Below are positions 56,064-64,000 of a DNA stretch of 64,000 nucleotides, in pieces. The DNA comes from an uncultured Flavobacteriaceae bacterium. Lineage in GTDB: Bacteria; Bacteroidota; Bacteroidia; Flavobacteriales; Flavobacteriaceae. Below the pieces are notes generated by a model, which worked only from the letters and a program-made list of their open reading frames with translations, ran no database searches and was not told the origin of the DNA. The translations under genes were made by a program, and so were the position numbers. The stretch spans positions 1 through 64,000 of the forward strand of contig CANMFQ010000012.1 in assembly GCA_947497145.1 (NCBI GenBank), in the 5' to 3' direction. Each line of letters starts with the position of its first letter. The stretch's first letter is position 1.

Positions 56064-57182
56064 CTATATTTTAGAAGAAATAAGACGTAGATTCTTTTCG
56101 CGGTGTACTTTACCAGAATCTGTCTCTAAAAATTGTGGCAAACAATACACCTTTTTGGGTATTTCAAATCGTTCAAGGTTACCTTCATTTTGTAATTTTT
56201 GCAACAGCTCGTTTTCTTCAATCGTACCTTCTATCAATAAAACCAATTGTTGCCCAAATTTTTCATGGGGAAGTCCGGCTACAAAAAAACGGCTATTAAT
56301 AACCATTTCCAGTTTCGCTTCAATCTGTTCGGGCACTAGTTTTACCCCTCCAGAATTTATAATCGTATCAAAGCGTCCTAGCCATTCAAATTCACTTGCT
56401 GAAATTAAGGATACTAAATCATTTGTAATAATCTCCTCTTTTGCCACCTTAGGTGCATCAATTACCAAACATTGTCTTTCATCAATGGTAAAAGTGACGT
56501 TTGGCAATGCCTCAAATCTATTCGCATGTACGGAAGTAGTGGCAGTCAGTTCATTTGCTTTGGGGTCGCTATGGTTGATTCTTTTTACCGCAACATGTGT
56601 AATTGTCTCGGTCATGCCATAAGTTTCATAAATTTTGGTAGTTTTTGATTGCACCTTATGTATAAGGCGCTTCGACATTGGCGCACCACCAACTATTAAG
56701 GTTTTAATTTGCTCAATGTTGTGCAAAGCATTTTCAAGTTGTAAGGGTACCATAGCACAAAAATCATAGCCGTTTTCATCTCCAACTAAGGGAGTAGATA
56801 TAGGTTCACGACATTGCAATTGAAGGCCCAAGGTCATTGCCCGTACCAACATCATTTTCCCAGCAATAAATGCTACCGAAAGACACAATAGTGCTGTATC
56901 ACCTTCTTTTAGATTAAAATACGCGCCAGTTGCCACGGCCGAATTAATCATGTGCTGTTTTTGAAGTACGATTGTTTTTGGTTTTCCTGTAGAGCCGGAG
57001 GTATTTACAGATAAAAACGCCGAATCATCAAGCCAATTGAGCAAAAAATCACCTATTGTCCTTTCATAAGCTTTCCCTTCTTTAAGCCAATCGTAGGCTA
57101 ATTCTTTTAACCCCGATTTGGTGTACGAAAACCCGTTTAATTTGAATTTAGGATGAATATTAATTGGATTTTTTGTCATCAC
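56064..57182 (-). CDS. menE: o-Succinylbenzoate-CoA ligase
   Basis: The 372-residue acyl-adenylate-forming enzyme has the P-loop-like TSGSTGKPKTIVLQ (61-74), IYETYGMTETITHVA and the hinge/core WLGRFDTIINSGGVKL. It is shorter than E. coli MenE (451 residues) but typical of Bacteroidota ones, and it keeps the C-terminal lysine region (GKVHREKNL). It activates o-succinylbenzoate for menaquinone synthesis. It ends the operon menC-CPBP-menE, overlapping the CPBP gene by 23 bases. Confidence 0.92.
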   Translation of the reverse strand: MMTKNPINIHPKFKLNGFSYTKSGLKELAYDWLKEGKAYERTIGDFLLNWLDDSAFLSVNTSGSTGKPKTIVLQKQHMINSAVATGAYFNLKEGDTALLCLSVAFIAGKMMLVRAMTLGLQLQCREPISTPLVGDENGYDFCAMVPLQLENALHNIEQIKTLIVGGAPMSKRLIHKVQSKTTKIYETYGMTETITHVAVKRINHSDPKANELTATTSVHANRFEALPNVTFTIDERQCLVIDAPKVAKEEIITNDLVSLISASEFEWLGRFDTIINSGGVKLVPEQIEAKLEMVINSRFFVAGLPHEKFGQQLVLLIEGTIEENELLQKLQNEGNLERFEIPKKVYCLPQFLETDSGKVHREKNLRLISSKI

Positions 57183-58155
57183 TTAATTTTGAATAATCAT
57201 TCTGAACTAAGCTGTCATGTGAATTAGTATTCTCAACTACGACATCACCAAGGGGCGCTACCACCTTCCCTGTTAATCGTTCTTTCCAATTACTCCAATT
57301 GTATTTTTTTGCTAGCACAAATAAAATAACAGGAAAACTAATACAAACAGATATCAACATTTCTTGAACAACTCCACTAGAAGCACTTTCTGCTGTGTTT
57401 TTAAATAACGAATCAGTTTGTAGGGCAGACCAATCAGAAGAAATTAAGAGTGCTGCCATAAGGTTGTTGCCAAAATGAAAACCTAATGCAAGTTCTAGAC
57501 CTTCATCCATAAGTGTCATAATACCCATTAAAAGTCCAAAACCAATATAAAAAACCATGGTAATGTACCCCATTTCTGCAACCTCAGGATTTGCTGAGTG
57601 CATCACTCCAAAAAGTATCGAAGTCAATACAAGAGGAAACCATCTGTTTTTGACCAAAATTCCAATTTGTTGCATGAGATATCCTCTAAAAAGATACTCT
57701 TCAAAACCTATTTGAAAGGGAAACAAGATTAAACTCACTACTACAAGTAACGCAAATTTAACTGGCTTAAAATTCCACTCTATATTTTCAGGTTCCATGT
57801 AATAGCCTACAGCAAACATGGCAAGGGTAAGACCTATAATGAGGCATGCTGAAAATGCAATTCGCGAAAAATCAATCTTCTTTCGGGAAGTCGTTAAGGA
57901 TAAAAAACTACGTTGATGCAAAAACACGACCATAAGAATCAACAAAAGTACCAACACCACAAATGGCGCCAGATTAATAATTAAGTTGAGTAAAGGTGGA
58001 ATACTCTTCATCATTTCATAGGTCTTATCCAAATCTTCAGCAGATATAAATAGATATGTGATGAAGTTTACGATGAAAATACCTGTAGCTATTAAGGTTG
58101 TTAAAATAACCTTCCAGCCAGTGTTATCGCCTTTATACGCCTGTTCTATATACAT
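57160..58155 (-). CDS. CPBP-family intramembrane metalloprotease
   Basis: The 331-residue protein has about eight transmembrane helices and the CPBP (Abi/CAAX-like) motifs: FEEYLFRGYL with Glu152-Glu153 and Arg157, GVMHSANP with His186, and GFHFGNN with His227 and Asn231. These would form the membrane-embedded metal site. It overlaps both menC (by 10 bases) and menE (by 23 bases), so it is translated with them. The substrate is unknown; family members cleave prenylated proteins, bacteriocins or sigma-regulators. Confidence 0.9.
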   Translation of the reverse strand: MYIEQAYKGDNTGWKVILTTLIATGIFIVNFITYLFISAEDLDKTYEMMKSIPPLLNLIINLAPFVVLVLLLILMVVFLHQRSFLSLTTSRKKIDFSRIAFSACLIIGLTLAMFAVGYYMEPENIEWNFKPVKFALLVVVSLILFPFQIGFEEYLFRGYLMQQIGILVKNRWFPLVLTSILFGVMHSANPEVAEMGYITMVFYIGFGLLMGIMTLMDEGLELALGFHFGNNLMAALLISSDWSALQTDSLFKNTAESASSGVVQEMLISVCISFPVILFVLAKKYNWSNWKERLTGKVVAPLGDVVVENTNSHDSLVQNDYSKLSDDKKSN

Positions 58156-59198
58156 AATACTTCAATTAAATTTGGTTGCCATTTTTGATTATTGTCGTAA
58201 TATAAGTTTCCTTTAGCAACCGTCAAAGGGCTTTTTAAATTATTGGTATACAAACTTCCTGTTCCTAAACCTTGGGGCATGGTACTATGCAAAAGATATG
58301 TCCATTGCGCTATGGCATTTAAACCAATATTACTCTCTAAAGCACTGGTTATCCACCAGCCAATACCATACTTTTCTGCAAGGTCTATCCACTGTTTACT
58401 TCCTTTAAAACCACCTATCAAACTAGGTTTCAAAATGATGTATTGTGGTTGTATGGTTTGCAGTAAAGTTGCTTTTTTTTCTGTGTCAAACACACCTATT
58501 AGCTCTTCGTCTAAAGCAATAGGCAAAGGTGTTTTTGCACATAAAAATTGCATTGCTTGTGGGTTACCCGGTTTTATGGGTTGCTCTATGGAATGAATAT
58601 CTAAGCTAGCCAAAATTTCTAACTTTGCTAGAGCTTCTTCTACTGAAAAAGCACCATTTGCATCAACCCGAAGTTCTATTTGTTCACGGCTATAGGTACT
58701 TCTGATGGACTTCAACATCGCTATTTCCCTTCCAAAATCTATAGCCCCTATTTTCATTTTAATACAACGAAAGCCCTGAGCTAATTTTTGAGCTATTTGC
58801 TCATGCATAAAAGCTTCGTCACCCATCCAAATAAGGCCATTTATTGGAATAGGATTTCCTTTTTCAATAAAATCAGAAGGAAATAACTCAAACGTTCTTT
58901 TTGCTTGTAAGGATAAAAAAGCTTGTTCTATGCCAAATTGAATACTCGGAAACTCTTTAAGCGCATGCCATAATGCCTCTTTCCCTAAGCGAATATTGCT
59001 ACATACCCATTGCAGCTTTGCTTCGTAATTGGGTACATCATCAATACTTAAGCCTCGTAATATCCCACATTCTCCAATACCCCTTTTACCTTGGTCTTCT
59101 ATGATTATAAACCAGGTCTCTTTTTGGGTTAATACCCCGCGAGAGGTTCCGCTTGGGCGTTTAAAATCTAATATGTACTTTTTATACGAAGCTTTCAT
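58146..59198 (-). CDS. menC: o-Succinylbenzoate synthase
   Basis: The 350-residue enolase-superfamily enzyme has the expected acid-base lysines Lys147/Lys149 in CIKMKIG, metal ligands Asp179 (VDANGAF), Glu205 (SIEQP) and Asp230 (ALDEEL), and Lys257 (LKPSLIGG). It dehydrates SHCHC to o-succinylbenzoate in menaquinone synthesis. It is first in the menC-CPBP-menE operon. A TAAATTTG box on the minus strand at 59216-59209 lies only 11 bases ahead of the ATG, so the mRNA may have a very short leader. Confidence 0.93.
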   Translation of the reverse strand: MKASYKKYILDFKRPSGTSRGVLTQKETWFIIIEDQGKRGIGECGILRGLSIDDVPNYEAKLQWVCSNIRLGKEALWHALKEFPSIQFGIEQAFLSLQAKRTFELFPSDFIEKGNPIPINGLIWMGDEAFMHEQIAQKLAQGFRCIKMKIGAIDFGREIAMLKSIRSTYSREQIELRVDANGAFSVEEALAKLEILASLDIHSIEQPIKPGNPQAMQFLCAKTPLPIALDEELIGVFDTEKKATLLQTIQPQYIILKPSLIGGFKGSKQWIDLAEKYGIGWWITSALESNIGLNAIAQWTYLLHSTMPQGLGTGSLYTNNLKSPLTVAKGNLYYDNNQKWQPNLIEVLCI

Positions 59199-59245
59199 AT
59201 GTTGGCGTCAAATTTAGCTATATTTTAGGTCTTAAATTAAAAGAT

Positions 59246-60034
59246 ATGAAGATTACAGGAAAAACTATTTGGATAACAGGAGCTTCTTCGGGAATTGGAG
59301 AAGCCCTAACCTACAGTTTAGCTAAAAGAAATTGTAATCTTATTATATCCTCACGAAAAAAAGAGGCTTTAGAAATAGTACGGAATAACTGTGAAAACCA
59401 AGAACGTATTAAAATAATTGTAGTAGACCTGAGTGATTTTGATGGGATGCCTTTAAAGGTAAAGGAAGCACTTGATGCTTTTGGTTCTATTGATGTACTA
59501 ATCAATAATGCAGGAATTAGCCAGCGCTCACTTATTGCTGATACAAATTTTGATGTATATAAAAAGTTAATCGACGTCAATTATTTGGGTACTGTTGCAG
59601 TAACCAAAGCGCTGCTGCCTCATTTTATAAATCAACAATCGGGAAAATTCGTGACGGTAACTAGTCTTATGGGGAAATTTGGTTCTCCCTATCGTTCCGG
59701 TTATTGCGGTGCTAAGCATGCGCTTCATGGTTTTTTTGATGTACTACGCATGGAGCATGAAAAAGATGGTATCAGCGTGACACTCATTTGCCCCGGTTTT
59801 GTACAAACAAAGATTGCCAAAAACGCCCTTACTGGTGATGGAACAACATTAAATAAGGAAGATAATGCTACTCAAAATGGATTAGCTGTTGAAGTATTTG
59901 CAAAAAAAATGATACGCGCTATTGAAAAAGATTCCTTTGAAACATATATAGGAAGAAAAGAAGTTTTAGGTGCGTATCTGAGATTATTTCCTAAAATACT
60001 ACATCGGTTAGTACTCAGAAGTACTGTACGTTAA
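59246..60034 (+). CDS. Short-chain dehydrogenase/reductase
   Basis: The 262-residue SDR has the cofactor motif TGASSGIG (11-18), the structural NNAGIS (87-92), and the catalytic Ser140, Tyr153 and Lys157 (TSLMGKFG...SGYCGAKHAL). It is of the classical type; the Arg-rich loop after the second strand (SSRKKEAL) suggests NADP(H). A basic C-terminus (PKILHRLVLRSTVR) resembles membrane-associated DHRS7-like members. The substrate is unknown. It converges with the sensor kinase gene with 7 bases between stops. Confidence 0.9.
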   Translation: MKITGKTIWITGASSGIGEALTYSLAKRNCNLIISSRKKEALEIVRNNCENQERIKIIVVDLSDFDGMPLKVKEALDAFGSIDVLINNAGISQRSLIADTNFDVYKKLIDVNYLGTVAVTKALLPHFINQQSGKFVTVTSLMGKFGSPYRSGYCGAKHALHGFFDVLRMEHEKDGISVTLICPGFVQTKIAKNALTGDGTTLNKEDNATQNGLAVEVFAKKMIRAIEKDSFETYIGRKEVLGAYLRLFPKILHRLVLRSTVR

Positions 60035-60041
60035 GCCACGT

Positions 60042-62009
60042 TTATTTAAAATTAAACCAAAAACGCACACCTTCAGTAGTATTATCAATATTCAGCGTTG
60101 ATTGCAATTGATTTACTAAACGATTCATTAAACGAATACCCATAGACGAATTGGTTCTATCATCAGAATCTTCAGGTAATCCTACGCCATTATCGGTATA
60201 CTCAAAAAAGCCAGCATTATCCTCAATTTTTCGTAAATGAATGTATATTTTTCCGTGTTCATCACTTTCAGGAAAAGCATATTTAAATGAATTTGAAACT
60301 AATTCATTTAATATAAGACCAAACGGAATTGCTCTATCAATATCAAGTTCTACACCTTCTGCATCAATAGTTATATTAATATTGTGCCCTCCTTTTTTAT
60401 AAACGGATTGTACGCTATTAATAAGACTTTCTATATATCCTTGCATTTCTATTACTGACAAATCATCATTTTGATATAACTTTTGATGAATTAAAGCCAT
60501 TGCCTTTACCCTACTTTTACCTTCTTCTAAAGCCTCAATAGCTGCTTTACTTCGGGTATTCTTGGTCTGAAGACTTAATAAACTTGAAACCATTTGGAGG
60601 TTATTTTTAACCCGATGGTGAATTTCTTTTAATAAAGAATCTTTTTCTACAAGTGCATTTTCAATAATATGTTTTTGTTCGGCAATAAGGCGTTGGTTTT
60701 TTATACTTTTTAAATAAGCATACACCAAGCCTGCAAAACCAAGAAGGGTAAAGATTAAAGATATAAATACCAACTGAATTTTATCCTCTTTATCTACCAT
60801 TGCAATTCTAGACAATTCGAGTTCTTCCTTTTGCTCTTTTATTCTAGATTTTGCGTACTCCATATCAGCAGCTATGACAGTACCTATTTGCTGATTTTGT
60901 ATTTCTGTACGATTTCTTTGAATAGAATCGATAATATGCATATTGCGTTTTAAATACGCAGCTTCGTTCTTAAAGTCACCAATTCTACCATAATAGGCTG
61001 CAAAAATCCTATTCTTTTTAAGGATATTTTCAGCTTTTTTTGGCATTAAATTATCACTGAGATATTCTGTTGTTTTTCTGAGGTCGTCTAAGTTCAAATA
61101 GCATTCGGCCATAGCCAGCTTATTTTCTATAAGATCATTAAAATACTTATCATCATTTAACTTTTTAAGGGTTGAAATACTGCTTTCTAAATGAGGAATA
61201 GCCTCCTCATAACGACCTAATAACGTATAACATTTTCCAACATTACCTTCAATCACTTTTTTTAAAACCTCAGTTTCTATTAATTTTTTTTCTGATTTTA
61301 TTTTGGTGACATCATTTAAATAAAGATTTATCCAACTAGATGCCTCTTTATAATAGTCCAATGCAGTTGGGTATGATTTGTCAAGCCTCAAATAATTTCC
61401 AACATTGTTATTAAAGATGGCTTTTGCAAAATAATCTTTTTCACCTATTTTCCTTAGTTCCTCGCCAATATAGTCATCCATAGCTTTCTTATGAAGACCG
61501 AGGTTAGAATATATGTCATAAAAAGTAACATTTGAGGTAATACCCAATTTCTTTTTTTCTTGTCTAATATCAATTTGTTTTGAGTAGAGCTTTAATCGAG
61601 AGTAAGTTTCATCCATTAAATCAAGTAAAATGGCTTTTGATGCTATATCCCAATCCTCCATATCTTTATAAAGTTCTTTAGAAATAGCTAAGCTTTTATC
61701 ATAATCGCCAAGATCATGATAAATTTGTGCTTGAATAGTCTTGTACTTGGTAATAGAAGTTGAATCTAAGAGTTTTTGAGCTTCATTAAGATAACCATTA
61801 ACGGTTTCTAACCAATCAAAACCAGAATTCTTATTATACCTATTGGGGGTATTAAAAAAGAAATCAAATCTTGCATTAGGATTTTCAATTTTACGAAATT
61901 CTTCGAAAAAATCTCGCTTAGTAGATATACCCTCTTGTGCTAAAAGTGGCATTACATCAAAAAAGCAGATAGCGAGTAAAACGATAATTTTGCCAAACAA
62001 TTTTTTCAT
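60042..62009 (-). CDS. TPR-containing sensor histidine kinase (HisKA_2 type)
   Basis: The 655-residue protein has a signal peptide, a periplasmic TPR region (about 70-350), a coiled coil (about 370-405), one transmembrane helix (about 411-433) and a HisKA_2 domain with EIHHRVKNNLQMVSSLLSLQ (462-481), the phosphoacceptor being His464 or His465. The HATPase domain has LNELVSNSFKYAF and a DNGVGLP box. This is the LytS-unlike, HWE-related group common in Bacteroidota. No response regulator gene is adjacent. Confidence 0.92.
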   Translation of the reverse strand: MKKLFGKIIVLLAICFFDVMPLLAQEGISTKRDFFEEFRKIENPNARFDFFFNTPNRYNKNSGFDWLETVNGYLNEAQKLLDSTSITKYKTIQAQIYHDLGDYDKSLAISKELYKDMEDWDIASKAILLDLMDETYSRLKLYSKQIDIRQEKKKLGITSNVTFYDIYSNLGLHKKAMDDYIGEELRKIGEKDYFAKAIFNNNVGNYLRLDKSYPTALDYYKEASSWINLYLNDVTKIKSEKKLIETEVLKKVIEGNVGKCYTLLGRYEEAIPHLESSISTLKKLNDDKYFNDLIENKLAMAECYLNLDDLRKTTEYLSDNLMPKKAENILKKNRIFAAYYGRIGDFKNEAAYLKRNMHIIDSIQRNRTEIQNQQIGTVIAADMEYAKSRIKEQKEELELSRIAMVDKEDKIQLVFISLIFTLLGFAGLVYAYLKSIKNQRLIAEQKHIIENALVEKDSLLKEIHHRVKNNLQMVSSLLSLQTKNTRSKAAIEALEEGKSRVKAMALIHQKLYQNDDLSVIEMQGYIESLINSVQSVYKKGGHNINITIDAEGVELDIDRAIPFGLILNELVSNSFKYAFPESDEHGKIYIHLRKIEDNAGFFEYTDNGVGLPEDSDDRTNSSMGIRLMNRLVNQLQSTLNIDNTTEGVRFWFNFK

Positions 62010-62624
62010 ATTCTAGTTGTGTACAAAATCAGAAATAAAAATGTTAACCCGATTTTGTTTTTTGTTTAAATATTCAAATTGATATCTTGTCTCATAAATA
62101 TCATTCAAATACAACAACAATTATTCTCATAAAATGTCATTTGCCCTGTAAAAGACTAACATAGCATTTGTAAGTTTCAAGTAAACACTGAAATTATTAT
62201 GTCAATGCATGCTTTTACTAATTAAAAATGTACAACTAGATTAAGAACTGAATAGGTAAGATAAGGCTTGGGTACCAAATACTCTTTCAAAATTATCATA
62301 TTGATGGTAATAAGACAGCTAATTGTTGTGTAATCATCGTTTTTTGTTGTGAAACGCAAGAACTAGTACAGGTAGTATGTAGATATCAAATTTTTACGTG
62401 TTTAATAAGCCATTATTAATTTTTGGCAGCATCTTATACTGGAGCTTTAATGGCTATATTTTGATGTTGTCTATTTCTGATATATGAAAGTTAAAACCGA
62501 TAAAACCTCAATTTTAAGATTGATTGCTATAGCTACACAATTATTTACTGAGATATCTTTTAAAATTTTAGGAATCGCTGTAAGGGTATTGAATTTATCC
62601 TGTACCTTGACTTGTCTAACCAAA
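62010..62624. other. Long intergenic stretch upstream of the sensor kinase gene
   Basis: These 615 bases carry no convincing gene. A 50-codon plus-strand frame at 62484-62636 gives a hydrophobic peptide, but it overlaps the end of the phosphopantetheinyl transferase gene in the opposite direction and no ribosome site is clear. The kinase promoter must lie near 62010-62100. No terminator hairpin was recognised. Confidence 0.4.
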
Positions 62625-63377
62625 TTAGGTTTTTAAGTCCTTATATTGTTTTAGTAATGCCATTGCAGTAACATCATTAATACATATTATTTTTTTGGGT
62701 ATACCCAATGTTGTAATAGCTGCAATATAATTTTTAAACGGCGTAAATGTATGTAAAGACCATTTTTGAGAAGATTTATTCTCATTGTTTGGTGATATTC
62801 TTGTGAATTTTGCCACTTCATCAGAATCCATGGTGACAGCAAAAGTCTTTAAAGGGTAAGACAAACCCTCACCTACTGCTTTAATAAAAGACTCTTTACG
62901 AGTCCAACACCTATAAAAAGCTTGGTATTGTTTTTTTTCATCAAAACTAGCAAGTGCCCTAATTTCTTCATCAGCAAAAAAATGTGTAGCAAGCGCTAAG
63001 GGATTAAAATCTCGCTTTATTTTTTCTACATCAACTCCTATGTCATTGGTATAAAAACCTATAATTATTATAGTTCCAGAATGTGATACGTTAAACTTAA
63101 TTTTAGGATGGTTTCTATAAAAGGGCTTTCCTTTATTATTATAGCTAAAGATAACTTCTTCTGGATTTTCCTGCAATACTAAACCAGATAAGGCTCTAAG
63201 CACCCAGCGGCAGGTTATATAGGTAGCATAATCTTTATGAAAACGAAACGTATTAGCTCTTTTTAGCTCCCCAATTGATAGTGTTTTTTTAAACGCTAAT
63301 AGTTTTTGGTCATCAAACTCCACAAAAAAAGACCAAATAATTGCGCTATCTTGCTTCAGCATATTTACAGCATGCAT
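62625..63377 (-). CDS. 4'-Phosphopantetheinyl transferase (Sfp type)
   Basis: The 250-residue enzyme has the Sfp-family motifs FNVSHS (95-100), GVDVEKI (114-120, Mg-binding Asp and Glu) and WTRKESFIKAVGEGL (158-172). It transfers phosphopantetheine from CoA to carrier domains of nonribosomal peptide or polyketide synthetases. Its start overlaps the end of the thioesterase-containing gene by 13 bases, so it is part of the biosynthetic operon and almost certainly activates that synthetase. An alternative start is Met6. Confidence 0.92.
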   Translation of the reverse strand: MHAVNMLKQDSAIIWSFFVEFDDQKLLAFKKTLSIGELKRANTFRFHKDYATYITCRWVLRALSGLVLQENPEEVIFSYNNKGKPFYRNHPKIKFNVSHSGTIIIIGFYTNDIGVDVEKIKRDFNPLALATHFFADEEIRALASFDEKKQYQAFYRCWTRKESFIKAVGEGLSYPLKTFAVTMDSDEVAKFTRISPNNENKSSQKWSLHTFTPFKNYIAAITTLGIPKKIICINDVTAMALLKQYKDLKT

Positions 63378-64000
63378 TCGTTAAGTTTTTCAGAGACAAA
63401 CCTAACATCTGGTTCTTCAAAAAGGGTTCTATGATTGCCTTTGGTATATAAGAGCTGTATTCCTCCTTTTGCTAATTTTTCCCAAGATTTAATAGTTTCT
63501 TTTTGTAGTAACTCATGCGGTTTTTCAGATAAAATTAATGTAATAGCACCGTCAAAAGACTGCCAGTTATAGGCGTTATAAAGCGTAATTAAATTGCCTT
63601 TTATAAGCGCATTATTCTTTTCTTGCTCGCTACCAATAAACGTATAAATAAAGGGCAGAATATATTTATGATAGCGATCATAAACCATAATACTAACAAC
63701 TTTTATTGGGTGTTTTACAAATCGTTTTACAAATCCAAAAACCCTCATTTTAAATCTTGCCTTGGTTAAATTTTCTTGCTCGGCCATAGTATCCATCACA
63801 ATTAACTTAGCCATATGCCCTTTGATTTTAAGCAATTTAATCATTTCTATCCCTACTGCTGTACTAAAACAATATACCATAAGGTTATAAGGCCCTTGGG
63901 GTTGTACACGCTGTATTTCGGTAGTATACGCTAAGGCCATATCTGCAATACTTTTATGCAATTTAGAACCATCAAAAATTCCTGTGGGTTGTAACGCAAA
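63365..64000 (-). CDS. C-terminal thioesterase domain of a probable nonribosomal peptide synthetase (partial)
   Basis: The frame is open to the window edge (13 more codons beyond a TTG at 63961, reading FALQPTGIFDG), so the gene starts outside. The 211 visible residues resemble a type I thioesterase: LQPTG, then SIADMALAYTTEIQRVQPQG, PYNLMVYCFSTAVG and a final GNHRTLFEEP with the catalytic His. The nucleophile position reads VYCFS instead of GxSxG, suggesting Cys. The domain would release the finished product from the assembly line. The downstream overlapping phosphopantetheinyl transferase gene supports a synthetase. Module content is unknown. Confidence 0.8.
   Translation of the reverse strand, partial: FALQPTGIFDGSKLHKSIADMALAYTTEIQRVQPQGPYNLMVYCFSTAVGIEMIKLLKIKGHMAKLIVMDTMAEQENLTKARFKMRVFGFVKRFVKHPIKVVSIMVYDRYHKYILPFIYTFIGSEQEKNNALIKGNLITLYNAYNWQSFDGAITLILSEKPHELLQKETIKSWEKLAKGGIQLLYTKGNHRTLFEEPDVRFVSEKLNECML

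Noticed and set aside
55930-56622. 230-codon plus-strand ORF opposite menE
   Set aside because: It lies antisense to a well-supported enzyme gene, and its Ser/Phe/Cys-rich translation has no domain-like pattern.
62484-62636. 50-codon plus-strand ORF with a hydrophobic product
   Set aside because: It overlaps the end of the phosphopantetheinyl transferase gene on the other strand, lacks a clear ribosome site and is the length expected by chance in AT-rich DNA.

Overview
The window is AT-rich chromosomal DNA from a member of the Bacteroidota, almost certainly a marine-type Flavobacteriaceae. The evidence is a SusC/SusD pair, TonB-dependent receptors with carboxypeptidase-like N-domains, several 'TAnnTTTG' -7 boxes, and many families typical of Flavobacteriia (EttA, DUF2520, KdsC-like, Maf, TIGR02757, a 60-residue membrane protein of the CAL67264 type, a menC-CPBP-menE operon). 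No rRNA, tRNA or CRISPR array was recognised.

Layout. 1-0.9 kb: two group II intron 3' ends in opposite orientations, pointing at each other and enclosing one small membrane-protein gene; the right-hand copy keeps a broken reverse-transcriptase tail. 1.1-6.7 kb: a J-domain/KTSC protein, then an iron/siderophore-type uptake locus (DUF4374-like lipoprotein, TonB receptor, divergent AraC regulator). 6.8-8.3 kb: folE and a LolD-type ATPase. 8.4-13.9 kb: a leftward operon of DUF1080 lipoprotein, cytochrome/HEAT dehydrogenase, Dabb protein and Tm-1-like protein. 14.1-16.6 kb: an accessory patch in which two unrelated genes (one carrying DUF4291) sit in matching frames made of tyrosine-recombinase tail remnants and a diverged 91-bp repeat. 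16.7-25.8 kb: TIGR02757, a Tat-type Gfo/Idh protein, an S10 peptidase, a tandem pair of small membrane proteins sharing an identical 99-bp 3' segment, nitrilase, EcsC, an SGNH hydrolase and a second Gfo/Idh protein. 26-29.5 kb: DUF2520-KdsC-Maf, a lipoprotein and a small MscS channel.

29.6-47 kb is a nutrient-utilisation locus: PIG-L deacetylase, an unannotated 33-codon membrane ORF, a sodium:solute symporter, a LacI regulator with a perfect 18-bp palindrome ahead of SusC, then SusC, SusD, a CRTAC1-type repeat lipoprotein and a DUF5107/TPR protein. No classical glycoside hydrolase or polysaccharide lyase is seen in it. 47-60 kb holds housekeeping genes (ettA, acyl-CoA carboxylase beta, menE/menC) and an unusual fusion of a von Willebrand A-like domain, a TonB plug without a barrel, TPRs and a DUF2135-like tail, downstream of an M24 peptidase. 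The right edge has a TPR sensor kinase, a phosphopantetheinyl transferase and the C-terminal thioesterase of a probable nonribosomal peptide synthetase that continues outside the window.

The observations most worth following are the recombinase-tail/repeat modules at 14.1-16.6 kb, the convergent intron ends at 1-0.7 kb, the plug-without-barrel fusion at 52.4-54.6 kb, the 33-codon ORF at 32.2 kb and the identical segment shared by the two small genes at 20.8 and 21.2 kb. All functional calls are from reading motifs in the translated sequence; no database search was run.
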